The notes below the pieces were generated by a model. That model saw only the letters and a program-made list of their open reading frames with translations. It ran no database searches and was not told the origin of the DNA. Positions 25,544 through 34,541 of a DNA stretch of 64,000 nucleotides are shown here, in pieces. The DNA comes from Micavibrio sp. UBA6145 (GTDB lineage: Bacteria > Pseudomonadota > Alphaproteobacteria > Micavibrionales > UBA1664), in assembly GCA_002423205.1 (NCBI GenBank), contig DIUZ01000023.1, positions 1 to 64,000 on the forward strand. Direction: 5' to 3'. A program made the position numbers and the translations under genes. The first letter of the stretch is position 1, and every line of letters starts with the position of its first letter.

Positions 25544-26593
25544 TTGACGGAGATTCGCCTGAACGAAAGCCCGCCGGTCACAGTTCCCATCATCATCAGG
25601 ACGCTTTTCCTGTCGGATTTTCATTTCGGTTATAAAGGCGTTGATGGTGCCGCGCTTCTTGAATGCCTTCAGACATACCAGCCGCAATACATTTACCTGG
25701 CCGGTGACATTATCGACGGGTGGAAATTATCCAAACGCTGGCACTGGCGTGCGGAATATACGCGTATTTTCGATGCAATCATCGATCATAAAAAGCGTGG
25801 TGCAAAAATTATCTATCTTCCCGGCAATCATGACGAGCGCGTGCGCAAGGCCACCGCGTTCCGCCGGGCGCGGTTCGGGTTTTTGTCCGGAATACGCATC
25901 CGCAATCAATGCGTTCACAAAACAGCAGACGGCAAGCGCATCATCGTCATGCACGGGGACCAGTTTGATAATGTACTGATCAGCGGGTCGGTTTCGAAAT
26001 TCGGCGACTGGCTGCATGAGCGTTTTTCGGAATGGCTGGGCGTGACCCAGCCACCGCCGCGCATTCTGATCGATGGTCGCATGCGCAAATTCTCGCTGGC
26101 CAAGGCGTTGATGAAACGCTCAAGCAAGGCAGCATTGTCGCTGATGAATAATCTTGAAGGTGCGGTCGGGCGACTGATTACACGCAAAGGCGCAGACGGT
26201 TTGATTTGCGGGCATACGCATGTGCCGGCGCTTCATGCATTGAAGAACGGCAAAATTTTCGGCAATTGCGGCATGTGGATGGGACATACCAACACCGCGA
26301 TCATTGAGCAGACCGACGGGCGGCTTGAACTGGTGCGGTGGCGCGACATGCGCAGTTTTGGCGATGACGGCATATGCGCATCCAGCGCAGTGCATATTGC
26401 GCGGCATATTGAAACCGCGCGCACCATCCGCAAAATCCGACAGTTATGGCCGGGACGCGTCGCCGGTCAGGTCCAGACCATATTGCCGAAGCCCCTTCAG
26501 GGGCAGAAAGGGATCATCGACCAGAAAGGTTGGGATCCTGTCCATGTAGCCGCTATGACGCCCCTTGGCGATGAACTCGGCGCGCAGGCGTGA
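25544..26593 (+). CDS. LpxH-like metallophosphoesterase (UDP-2,3-diacylglucosamine diphosphatase family)
   Basis: A 349-residue calcineurin-like phosphoesterase. Metal-binding motifs are in order: FLSDFHFGYKG, AGDIIDGW, GNHDE, MHGDQFD and GHTHVP. The COG2908 branch includes LpxH, which makes lipid X in lipid A synthesis, but many members act on other substrates. No ATG lies near the start; TTG at 25544 is the first usable codon after an in-frame stop, giving MTEIRLNESPP before the conserved strand. The last 150 bp overlap the end of glk on the other strand, so its C-terminal 50 residues are an unconserved tail. It pairs with the glycosyltransferase upstream. Confidence 0.82.
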   Translation: MTEIRLNESPPVTVPIIIRTLFLSDFHFGYKGVDGAALLECLQTYQPQYIYLAGDIIDGWKLSKRWHWRAEYTRIFDAIIDHKKRGAKIIYLPGNHDERVRKATAFRRARFGFLSGIRIRNQCVHKTADGKRIIVMHGDQFDNVLISGSVSKFGDWLHERFSEWLGVTQPPPRILIDGRMRKFSLAKALMKRSSKAALSLMNNLEGAVGRLITRKGADGLICGHTHVPALHALKNGKIFGNCGMWMGHTNTAIIEQTDGRLELVRWRDMRSFGDDGICASSAVHIARHIETARTIRKIRQLWPGRVAGQVQTILPKPLQGQKGIIDQKGWDPVHVAAMTPLGDELGAQA

Positions 26594-27415
26594 CTTTGTA
26601 AGCCAGTCGATACCAAGGCGCGGCAAAATTCCGCCCGTGAAATACACGCCGCCCAGAGCGCCGGTGGTGAGCGCCAGATTACCCGCAACACGCCCCAGAA
26701 ACGCGATCATCAGATCCAGACATTCGGCGCAGACATCACAGGTGCCGTCAAAGGCGCGTGCGGTGATGTCTTCCGGCGCGAGGTCGGGCAATGGTTTGGC
26801 GTCGAGCGCGCGGATGGCGTCATACAGATTGAGCAGGCCTTTGCCTGAGCACACACGCTCGGCGGAGATGTGGCTGTACTTGGTCTGCAAAAGCCAGTCG
26901 CGTATGGCGGCTTCGCGCGCGTTCAGAACCGGCAGGGTGACGTGACCGCCCTCACCCGGCACGGCCAGGTATTTGCCGTTGCCGTAGACAAGCGCGCCGA
27001 CGCCAAGGCCAGTGCCGGGGCCGATGATACCGATATTGGACCGGGGCTGCGCCGTGCCGCCGCCGATGGGTTTCAGGTTTTTGGCATCGACATCGGGAAT
27101 GCCCAGCGCCTGCGCGTGGAAGTCGTTGATCAGGGTCAGGTCCAGGCCCAAGGCAGCGGACAGCGCACTGACTGAAAACGACCATGGAAAATTGGTCAGT
27201 TCAAACATATCCCCGCCAACCGGGCCGGCGACGGCGAAGACGGCGCGCGCGGGCCGGGGTTTTCCGGCAAGATAATGGGCGGCGGCCTCCAGCGGGCCGG
27301 GAAAGGCCGCGACCTGCAATACCTGCGGGTCGTGGACGCCTGAGGCGTCCGCCAGCGCAAAACGGGCATTGGTGCCACCGATATCGGCGATCAGCATGGA
27401 GATCATGTAAGCCAT
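26444..27415 (-). CDS. glk: Glucokinase
   Basis: A 323-residue proteobacterial-type glucokinase: LIADIGGTNARFALAD (phosphate-binding), LTLINDFHAQALGI, IIGPGTGLGVGALV and VPGEGGHVTL. It phosphorylates glucose to glucose-6-phosphate with ATP. Possible starts are 27415, 27406 and 27397 (MLIADIGG); none has a clear ribosome binding site. The 3' end overlaps the phosphoesterase gene by 150 bp tail to tail. The conserved part of Glk extends to about the end, so the extra coding appears to belong to the other gene. Confidence 0.92.
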   Translation of the reverse strand: MAYMISMLIADIGGTNARFALADASGVHDPQVLQVAAFPGPLEAAAHYLAGKPRPARAVFAVAGPVGGDMFELTNFPWSFSVSALSAALGLDLTLINDFHAQALGIPDVDAKNLKPIGGGTAQPRSNIGIIGPGTGLGVGALVYGNGKYLAVPGEGGHVTLPVLNAREAAIRDWLLQTKYSHISAERVCSGKGLLNLYDAIRALDAKPLPDLAPEDITARAFDGTCDVCAECLDLMIAFLGRVAGNLALTTGALGGVYFTGGILPRLGIDWLTKSRLRAEFIAKGRHSGYMDRIPTFLVDDPFLPLKGLRQYGLDLTGDASRP

Positions 27416-27494
27416 TCTGGCACAAAGCCAGTTGTGGACAACGGGGCATTTTTAATGGATAGAGACCCGGCAACAGCGAACTATATAGGCATTC

Positions 27495-27863
27495 ATGGCA
27501 AAAATTCTTTTAGCTGAAGACGATAGCGCGATGCGTGGGTTCCTGGCCGCTGCCCTGGCCAAGGCCGGGCACGAGGTTGAGGCGCGCGTGGACGGTCTGG
27601 ATGCCCTGAACGCCTTGCAAACCGGCGCTGACGGGGATTTTGACCTGCTTCTGGCCGACATCGTTATGCCGGGCATGGACGGCATCGAACTGGCCCAGAA
27701 GGCCAACGACCTGCACCCGTCCATCAAGGTCATGTTCATCACCGGTTTCGCCGCCGTGGCCATGGGCGCACGCAATCCGGCGCAGTCCCAGGCGCGGGTT
27801 TTGTCCAAGCCTTTCCACCTCAAAGACCTTGTCGATCAGGTTAATCAGCTTTTGGCCGCCTAA
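27495..27863 (+). CDS. cpdR: CpdR-like single-domain response regulator
   Basis: A 122-residue receiver domain with nothing else. Conserved residues: acidic Glu8/Asp9/Asp10 in LLAEDD, phospho-acceptor Asp55 in LLLADIVMPGMDGIELA, Thr83 in MFITGFAAVA and Lys105 in VLSKPFHLKDLV. The GFAAVA and SKPFHLKDLV blocks are those of CpdR, the alphaproteobacterial adaptor that, when unphosphorylated, primes ClpXP for CtrA-pathway substrates. It is monocistronic, 56 nt before tRNA-Val. Confidence 0.93.
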   Translation: MAKILLAEDDSAMRGFLAAALAKAGHEVEARVDGLDALNALQTGADGDFDLLLADIVMPGMDGIELAQKANDLHPSIKVMFITGFAAVAMGARNPAQSQARVLSKPFHLKDLVDQVNQLLAA

Positions 27864-27919
27864 AGGGGCTTGCATTAGGGCGGACGAACCGCTATCACAT
27901 CCGGACTTGCGAAGAGACC

Positions 27920-27994
27920 GGGCACTTAGCTCAGCGGGAGAGCATCACCTTGACATGGTGGGGGTCGCAGGTTCAATCCCTGCAGTGCCCACCA
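27920..27994 (+). tRNA. tRNA-Val (anticodon GAC)
   Basis: 75 nt forming a full cloverleaf: acceptor stem GGGCACT with AGTGCCC, D arm GCTC with GAGC, anticodon stem TCACC with GGTGG around loop TTGACAT (anticodon GAC), T arm GCAGG with CCTGC around TTCAATC. The 3' ACCA is encoded. Confidence 0.95.
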
Positions 27995-28058
27995 TCTTCG
28001 ATAGGTGCCGTCGCGCGTGAATAACGCCGCGCAGGCCCACACAGACTAACCGGAACAT

Positions 28059-29435
28059 ATGAACATTTTCGACATCTGCCTTTTGTCCGCGTTCGTGGCT
28101 TTTGGCGTTTTCGGTTTCGTTCGCTGCCTTTCCAATCTCAAAAACAACAATCTGGAATTCCTGCCCACGCTGGGCTGGCTTTTGACGATGGCGCTGCCCT
28201 TCCTGATCGAATGGTCGTTCCTGCATCCTAATCTCAAATACGTTCAGTTGATGGGCGTAGGCATTTTCGCGATCGTCTTTCTGGCCGGTGATGAAATTGC
28301 CGCGTCCATACGCATTGCCAAGGACAAAGCTGCACCAGCGACGACATTGGAAATCAACGCCCGCGCACTCAAAACCACCTATATTTTTCTGAGCATCAGC
28401 GTTGTTATCATGGCTGTCCATCTTGCGACATCGGCCAATATTCCGCTGATCGAACTGCTGAAATCCAATGACGACACCGTCGCGGTTGCCGACAGGTATA
28501 ATTATTACCGTAATCTGCCGCTAGGCGTGTGGTTTACGTATGTCGTCAATTTCAACCTGTACCTGTTTATGGCCCCGGCGATTGTTTACCTGATCCATCG
28601 CCGCAAATATGCCATCGCCGGTGCAGCGCTTCTGATCGCCATCGCCTATGCATTATCGGGTACCGCCAAGGCACAATGCGTCATGATCGTGGCGCAGATT
28701 TTTGTTATGAGCATGTTCCTGCATTACAACCGCGGCACCACAATGTACCGGCTTTTCTGGACGATGATCGTGATGCTGCTGATGCTGGCGGGGTATTATA
28801 TTACCAACATGGACCGGACGTCGCTGCACAGTCCGATTTCCAACGCTGCGCCGAAAAACACAAGCGTCAATCATATCGGCGATTATTACCGTGCCGCACA
28901 AGTGCCTGAAAGCGCACAACCGAGCCTGACCGAACGCGCCGACCGCAAAGCTCAGCATTTCTTTTATCGCAGTATCCTGACCCCGGTCGAAGTCAGCGCC
29001 CGCTGGTATGAATACTTCTATCTTTACCCGGTTATGAAGGGCACGTTTTCCCAAAACGTCATGGATTCTCGCAGCCAGAAAAGTGAACAGCCGTCCAACG
29101 TGGTCGGTAAATGGGCCTATCATGAGCGTTTCCCCACGCATTATTATGATTCCATTCACGCCTATTCATCCATAGATGCGGATTCTTTTGCCCGTTTCGG
29201 CGTGTTCGGCTGGTTCATTGCGGGCATTCTTTATCTGGCCGTGCGTATCGGCATGGCTGCCATTTATGATCCACGATCACCTGTTCAGGCGATTATGTAT
29301 GGCACGACCCTGATCCTGATTGGCGGCATGACGGCCAGCGCATCCATTCAAGCATTGCTGTTGCCTAATGGTCTGATCGCGTGCGTGGCTATCATGCTTA
29401 TACTGACCATTGTCGAGAGACGTCAATATGCGTGA
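28059..29435 (+). CDS. Polytopic membrane protein, possible Wzy-like polymerase
   Basis: A 458-residue protein with about ten hydrophobic segments and one long periplasmic-type loop (about residues 255-370, with conserved-looking RWYEYFYLYPVMKGTF and THYYDSIHAYSSID). This is the general layout of O-antigen polymerases, which vary so much in sequence that the family can only be suggested. It opens the polysaccharide locus, 64 nt after tRNA-Val. Its stop overlaps the following ligase-like gene by 8 nt. Other oligosaccharide-related membrane proteins are possible. Confidence 0.65.
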   Translation: MNIFDICLLSAFVAFGVFGFVRCLSNLKNNNLEFLPTLGWLLTMALPFLIEWSFLHPNLKYVQLMGVGIFAIVFLAGDEIAASIRIAKDKAAPATTLEINARALKTTYIFLSISVVIMAVHLATSANIPLIELLKSNDDTVAVADRYNYYRNLPLGVWFTYVVNFNLYLFMAPAIVYLIHRRKYAIAGAALLIAIAYALSGTAKAQCVMIVAQIFVMSMFLHYNRGTTMYRLFWTMIVMLLMLAGYYITNMDRTSLHSPISNAAPKNTSVNHIGDYYRAAQVPESAQPSLTERADRKAQHFFYRSILTPVEVSARWYEYFYLYPVMKGTFSQNVMDSRSQKSEQPSNVVGKWAYHERFPTHYYDSIHAYSSIDADSFARFGVFGWFIAGILYLAVRIGMAAIYDPRSPVQAIMYGTTLILIGGMTASASIQALLLPNGLIACVAIMLILTIVERRQYA

Positions 29436-30741
29436 AACGCTCTTTGCCAGGCTATGGGCCTATGCAGGATGCCTGCTGTTCTTTGTCACCATTTTTGCGG
29501 GCAATTTTAACCTGTGCCGTTTTTATCTGCTAGCCAGCCCTGAGACTATCTGCGCGCAGCCTATAATGCTGAGATATCTCAGCATCTTTCTTCTTTTGCT
29601 GTGGGTTTTTTATCAGCAGTGTTTTATGCATAAAACATCCTTTTTCTACAAGCTGGAATCCCCCATCGAACGTCCATCCCTTATCGGGGCCGGATTGTTT
29701 GTCGTCACCGTAGGCATATCGCTACTGACCAATGCTTCGGTAATAGACGCAGGCAATATATTCAGATTGTTTTCCGAATTCGCATTCATGTGTGTTTTAA
29801 TTCTGCTCATTCTGATCAATTTTGCAGACAAGGCCGCGCTTGAAAGATTTTTTCGTGCAAGCGTTATAGCATCCATGGCCCTTGCCTTTATTGCTTATTC
29901 ACGTATTGGCGATACCGCGACATCCGGATATGGCATTACCACATTTTCCAGCCCGCTGGGTTTTTACAGACTACAGCTAGTGGGGTTTGTCTTTGCCTTG
30001 CATCTCTCCGTTACCAATGAGACACGTCAAAAGCAGATCTTGTATGCTATCGCCGCCGTGATCATTGGCTTTTCCGTCCTCACAACTTATTCCAAGGCTG
30101 CCTTTGGTTTTTTCAATCTGACTGCTTTTTTGGTCGTGGCCAGCGCATTGGTGTGGAAAAATAAACGTGCCGTGGCCATCACAGTATTTATTGCCGTAGT
30201 GGTTAATTCGATTTTTGCAGCATTCCTCTCACATCCGCTGGCACAACGTCTCAAGGCTCTTAACCACACGGGATCCGTATATCGAAAAGGCCCCGGCTGT
30301 GATCTGACGCTTTTTGATAAATGCTATATCGACTATACCCATCGCATTCCATTGTTTAAGGAAACCCTGACATGGCACGAAGGTGGATTGTTTTTTGGTA
30401 AAGGCTATGGCGAATTCAATTTACCAGAGTCTAAATTAAACTGGCGTTATGATCCTGAGGATTTCGTTGCTTATACGTACCCACATAATGTCCTTTTAGA
30501 CATTCTGTATTCTTTCGGCCTCATCCCTCTTATTGCCTTTATTTTAATGTCACTGGTTTTTGCCCGTTACCTTTTTGCTCAAGCAACGCATATTCTTTTT
30601 GTACTGCCTATAATCTTGCTTCTTGCGTTACAGTTTGCCGGCGACATTATTGAGTTGCGCCTTCTTTTCGTTATTTTTGTTATTGTAAAACTGTACCAGA
30701 AACTTGCGCGAGCGCCGGAACCCCATGGCCAGGTTCTTTAA
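29428..30741 (+). CDS. O-antigen ligase/polymerase-like membrane protein
   Basis: A 437-residue polytopic protein with 10-12 hydrophobic segments. The long loop near residues 280-355 ends in the O-antigen ligase-type motif GKGYGEFNL..YTYPHNVLLDILYSFGLIPLIAF (WaaL/Wzy_C type, PHN plus LxxxxxxG). These proteins join or polymerise lipid-linked glycan. The start is the ATG at 29428 (MRETLFARLW), overlapping the previous stop. The gene is visibly more AT-rich than the rest of the window, with many TTTT runs, a sign of different origin. It overlaps the flippase gene by 17 nt. Confidence 0.75.
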   Translation: MRETLFARLWAYAGCLLFFVTIFAGNFNLCRFYLLASPETICAQPIMLRYLSIFLLLLWVFYQQCFMHKTSFFYKLESPIERPSLIGAGLFVVTVGISLLTNASVIDAGNIFRLFSEFAFMCVLILLILINFADKAALERFFRASVIASMALAFIAYSRIGDTATSGYGITTFSSPLGFYRLQLVGFVFALHLSVTNETRQKQILYAIAAVIIGFSVLTTYSKAAFGFFNLTAFLVVASALVWKNKRAVAITVFIAVVVNSIFAAFLSHPLAQRLKALNHTGSVYRKGPGCDLTLFDKCYIDYTHRIPLFKETLTWHEGGLFFGKGYGEFNLPESKLNWRYDPEDFVAYTYPHNVLLDILYSFGLIPLIAFILMSLVFARYLFAQATHILFVLPIILLLALQFAGDIIELRLLFVIFVIVKLYQKLARAPEPHGQVL

Positions 30742-32167
30742 AGACACCGCCTTTCTGTTTCTTGGCACTGCGTTTTCGCAGTTGATTGCGGCCCTGCTTA
30801 TTCCGGTACTGGGCCGACTGTATGCGCCGGCTGAATACGGTATCTACAGCACGGTGTTCAGCATCGCCGTTATTTTGTCAGTTTGCATGTCGCTGCGCTT
30901 TGAGAATGCCCTGATCCTTCCCAAAAAAGATCTGGCCGCAGGTGCATTACTGCGATTTGTCCTGTTTTTGGTTTTGATTATCTTTGGCATCAGCACAATT
31001 GTGTTTACGGGGGTCAGTCTTCTTGCGCCGCAGGGGCATGATGTCATGCAATGGCTGTGGGTGGTGCCGTTGCTGGCAGCGGGGATGAACCTTGTCCAGA
31101 CGGGCATGCTTTTCGGTAACCGTCACCAGCGTTATAAGACCGTCGCGGTCAACGCCATTACATTGCAGGCAGCATACGGCATTGCCGCAGTTGTCATGGG
31201 GCTGGCCAGTCTTGGTGCGGTGGGGCTTATTTTTGGACGCATCATCGGTCAGGGTGCGGCCGCCCTTCACATGTGGCCGCTAGCGCATGCGCTGAGCACG
31301 GCGCACGGCACAAAACTGACGTCTCGCAAAGGCGGTTATTTCCTTCGCCGTTACAGGCAATTCCCGATTTACAACCTGCCCAGCACGTTGCTGATGACGG
31401 CGGCACGCGAAAGCCTTGTCATTGTTTTCGGTCTGTTTGGGTTTGCGCATGCGGCCGGTCTTGCCGGTATGGTGCGTGCGGGACTGCTTATTCCGGTCGG
31501 GCTGATGTCCGCGTCCATTGGACAGGTGTTTTTGAAACAGGCGGTGATTCATAACGGCAAGCGCGCGTTTGCAGATTTCACATTTTGGCTGGCGGCGGGG
31601 TTGCTAATCTCAATGACGCCGGGCTTTGCTTTTTTAATTGCGTGGGCTGACCCCATTGTGATGACCATCCTTGGTCCGGGCTGGACCGGGGCCGGAACCT
31701 ATGCCGCGCTGCTGGCGCCGGTGACGCTGATGCAGGCGCTGAACATCTGGTTCATGCGTGTGCTGGAAGTCACGGGCCACCAGCATGTCAATTTCCGCCT
31801 GCAATCGGTGCTGGATACCGGGTCGATTGCCGGTGTCGTGGCGCTTTTAATGCTTGGCCATACGCCTTTGACCGCGCTTGCGTGTTATGCGTGCCTGCAG
31901 ATGGTGTACCAGCTGCTGCTGACGCGGGCGGTGTTCCGGTATAGCAAGCTGTCACTCAACCGGTTTCTGGCCATGATCGGAGGGGCTTTGGCTGTTTCAT
32001 CCCTGCCCCTTGGACTTCATGTCCTTTTTGGGGACAGCACAAATATGGGTGCGCAATTTGTCCGCGAAGGCGCGGTGATGCTTGTTATGACACTGATTTT
32101 AAGTGTATTTTTCCTGGCCAGACTGAAACGTGCCCAAGCCGCGTACCTGGCTGAACCGGAGATTTGA
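30725..32167 (+). CDS. wzx: Oligosaccharide flippase (Wzx family)
   Basis: A 480-residue MATE/Wzx-like transporter with about 12-14 membrane segments. The N-terminus FKDTAFLFLGTAFSQLIAALLIPVLGRLYAP..YGIYSTVFSI is typical of polysaccharide flippases. It moves undecaprenyl-linked oligosaccharide across the inner membrane. I chose the ATG at 30725 (MARFFKD), inside the end of the previous gene. The stop is 5 nt before the ATG of the next gene. Confidence 0.87.
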   Translation: MARFFKDTAFLFLGTAFSQLIAALLIPVLGRLYAPAEYGIYSTVFSIAVILSVCMSLRFENALILPKKDLAAGALLRFVLFLVLIIFGISTIVFTGVSLLAPQGHDVMQWLWVVPLLAAGMNLVQTGMLFGNRHQRYKTVAVNAITLQAAYGIAAVVMGLASLGAVGLIFGRIIGQGAAALHMWPLAHALSTAHGTKLTSRKGGYFLRRYRQFPIYNLPSTLLMTAARESLVIVFGLFGFAHAAGLAGMVRAGLLIPVGLMSASIGQVFLKQAVIHNGKRAFADFTFWLAAGLLISMTPGFAFLIAWADPIVMTILGPGWTGAGTYAALLAPVTLMQALNIWFMRVLEVTGHQHVNFRLQSVLDTGSIAGVVALLMLGHTPLTALACYACLQMVYQLLLTRAVFRYSKLSLNRFLAMIGGALAVSSLPLGLHVLFGDSTNMGAQFVREGAVMLVMTLILSVFFLARLKRAQAAYLAEPEI

Positions 32168-32172
32168 TTATC

Positions 32173-33426
32173 ATGCGTGTATGGGTTGTTTCCGTTGGCG
32201 AACCGTTGCCTTTTGATGAAGGGCATCCGCGGCTTTTGCGCGCCGGTATTCTGGCCCGGATGATGGCCGCGCGCGGCCATGATGTGACATGGTGGTCATC
32301 GACCGTCATTCACATGCAAAAGACTTTGCGGTTCAATGAAACGACCGTGGTGCCGCAAGGGCCGAACCTGAATATCGTGTGCCTGCACGGCGGGCTGTAC
32401 ACCAAGAATATTTCCATCGCGCGCATTGCAAATCAGGTACGCCTTGCCTTCGCATTCTTCGGCAAGGCCAAGACCATGCCCAAGCCGGATGTCATTTTCT
32501 GTGCCATGCCGACGATTGAATTTTGCACGGCCGCCGTTCTTTTGAAAAAGCAGACGGGTGCCAAGGTCGTCATGGACGTACGTGATTACTGGCCCGATAT
32601 CTGGGAAGAAGCTGCCCCTGAAAAATGGCGCTGGCTTGCCAAGCTGTTCATCGCGCCGTGGCAGTTCATGCTGCGTTGGTCGCTGATGCGTGCGGACCGC
32701 GTCATGGGTTTCACCGATCTTGCCGTAGACTGGGCGTTTTCAAAAGTCAGCCGTAAGCGCACGCCTGCCGATATGGGCGTACCCATGGCTTACGAATTGC
32801 AGAAATTTGACGAAGACGTGATGCAAAAGGCCCGTGCGGGATGGGATGCACGCGGCATCGACACCAAAAAAACTACGATTTGCATGATCGGCACGCTGAC
32901 ATCGCGCTTTGCTCATCTGATGCATGACGCCATTGAGGCCGTACGCCTGATACCGGCTGAACAGCGCAAGAATTTCCGCCTTGTTTTTGCCGGCACCGGC
33001 GAAGCGGCGGAGGGGCTGAAAGACGCCGCCAGGGATCTGCCGGAGATCATTTTCCCGGGCTGGATCGGCGCGCCGGATATCCAGACATTGATGGAGCGCA
33101 GCTGCGCCGGGCTTTTGCCGTATCCGAACACGGCGGATTTTCTGGTCGCAATGCCGAACAAGTCGATTGAATATCTGGCTGGTGGTTTGCCGATCATGAG
33201 TTGCCTGCGCGGGCAGATCGGCAAGCTGATTAACACGGAAGATTGCGGCTTTTCGTACACCGAAGGTGATGTCACGAGTCTTGCCACCCAGTTTCAGCGT
33301 GCGCTCAATGAACCCGATACATTTGAAGACAAGGGCCACAAGGCCCGCGCCCTGTATGACCGGCGCTTTACACCGGACGCTGTTTACGGCGGCCTGATCG
33401 ACGCATTGGAGAATCTGAAAAAATGA
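32173..33426 (+). CDS. GT4-family glycosyltransferase (WcaI/WbuB-like)
   Basis: A 417-residue GT-B glycosyltransferase: N-terminal VWVVSVGEPLPFD with HPRLLRAGILARMMAARGHDVTWW, then VVMDVRDYWPDI, a donor domain with MIGTLTSRFAH, FAGTGEAAEGLKD and the acidic PNKSIEYLAGGLPIM motif. It adds a sugar to the lipid-linked glycan. The ATG at 32173 is preferred; a TTG three codons earlier is less likely. Its stop overlaps the following aminotransferase start by 4 nt. Confidence 0.88.
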   Translation: MRVWVVSVGEPLPFDEGHPRLLRAGILARMMAARGHDVTWWSSTVIHMQKTLRFNETTVVPQGPNLNIVCLHGGLYTKNISIARIANQVRLAFAFFGKAKTMPKPDVIFCAMPTIEFCTAAVLLKKQTGAKVVMDVRDYWPDIWEEAAPEKWRWLAKLFIAPWQFMLRWSLMRADRVMGFTDLAVDWAFSKVSRKRTPADMGVPMAYELQKFDEDVMQKARAGWDARGIDTKKTTICMIGTLTSRFAHLMHDAIEAVRLIPAEQRKNFRLVFAGTGEAAEGLKDAARDLPEIIFPGWIGAPDIQTLMERSCAGLLPYPNTADFLVAMPNKSIEYLAGGLPIMSCLRGQIGKLINTEDCGFSYTEGDVTSLATQFQRALNEPDTFEDKGHKARALYDRRFTPDAVYGGLIDALENLKK

Positions 33427-34541
33427 CTTACCCGATTGAAAAAAGCACCGGTTTCGGGTTTTTCCGCGGACGCGTGGCTCTGGCCTGCGCCCTTAAGGCG
33501 CTGAATGTCGGTCCCGGCGATATGGTCGCCGTGCAGGCGTTTACGTGCTCGGCACTGGCCGAAGCGATTTTGTCCATCGATGCAGTGCCGCTTTGGATCG
33601 ACATCACGGCAGACGGTTACACGATGGATGCCGGCGATCTTGAGAAGAAGCTGTCGCAGGCGTCAAACGTCAAAGCGCTGATCGTGCAGCACACGTATGG
33701 TTTTGCGGCGGACATGGACGCGCTGATGGGCGTGGCCGCGAAATATCATTTGCCGGTGATAGAGGATTGCTGCCACACGCTGTTCACGCGCTGGGGCGGC
33801 AAACAGGTCGGGCGTTTTGGCGTTGCCGCATTTTATTCATTCGAGGCGGGCAAACCGCTGGTTGCCGGTCTTGGCGGCTGGCTGCGCGTCAACAATCCGC
33901 ATCTGTATGAAAAAGTCGCCGAACTGCATAAACAATATGAACAGCCGGGTTTGTTTGAACAGGTGCGTACGCTGGCGATGTTCATTGCGTATTCCATCCT
34001 GTACCGCCCATCGACCTTCTGGGCGATCAAGCGTGTGTTCCGCATGCTGGCCAAATACGGCATCGTGCGCGGCAATTACAACACGGTCGAGGTCGACGAT
34101 GCCGCCAGCACACCGACGCTGGACTTAAGCGATTTCACTAAGGGCCTAGGCCACTTGCAGGAAAAAACTGTGTTCCTGCGCCAGCGCGCAGCAGAACGGT
34201 CCATCAGTCACCGCAACCGTGCGGCGGCGGCCTATGCCCGCAACTTCCCGCTTCGTCATGATGCTCGCGCCGAAAATGTGGTGCTAAAATACCCAGTGCT
34301 GGTTCCAAAAAAGGAAGCCACGTTGAAGCAGGCAGAAGAGAACAGTATCGAATTGTCGGACAATTATTCCACGCCCGTGCATCCCTATGAGGGGCGCGAA
34401 CTTGAGATGGCGCGGTATGTGATGGGGTCGTGCCCGAATGCCGAGAAAAAAGCCAACCATGTCGTAGCTTTACCATGCCCGGTGTCGTTCAACGACAAGG
34501 CCATCACAAAATCCATTGCCTTTTTACGGAGCCAGATATGA
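33423..34541 (+). CDS. DegT/DnrJ/EryC1/StrS-family aminotransferase
   Basis: A 372-residue fold-type I PLP enzyme. VPLWIDITADGYTMD and HTYGFAADMDAL..LPVIEDCCHTLF are the usual cofactor-region motifs. The PLP lysine is Lys144 in FYSFEAGKPLVAGLGGWL, a variant of the usual FSFxxxKxxxxGEGG with Leu-Gly-Gly in place of the Glu. The family transaminates keto-sugar nucleotides at C3 or C4. The variant loop suggests a non-standard substrate or a non-sugar amine role. It overlaps both neighbours by 4 nt (ATGA), so it is tightly coupled with the glycosyltransferase and methyltransferase. Confidence 0.82.
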   Translation: MTYPIEKSTGFGFFRGRVALACALKALNVGPGDMVAVQAFTCSALAEAILSIDAVPLWIDITADGYTMDAGDLEKKLSQASNVKALIVQHTYGFAADMDALMGVAAKYHLPVIEDCCHTLFTRWGGKQVGRFGVAAFYSFEAGKPLVAGLGGWLRVNNPHLYEKVAELHKQYEQPGLFEQVRTLAMFIAYSILYRPSTFWAIKRVFRMLAKYGIVRGNYNTVEVDDAASTPTLDLSDFTKGLGHLQEKTVFLRQRAAERSISHRNRAAAAYARNFPLRHDARAENVVLKYPVLVPKKEATLKQAEENSIELSDNYSTPVHPYEGRELEMARYVMGSCPNAEKKANHVVALPCPVSFNDKAITKSIAFLRSQI

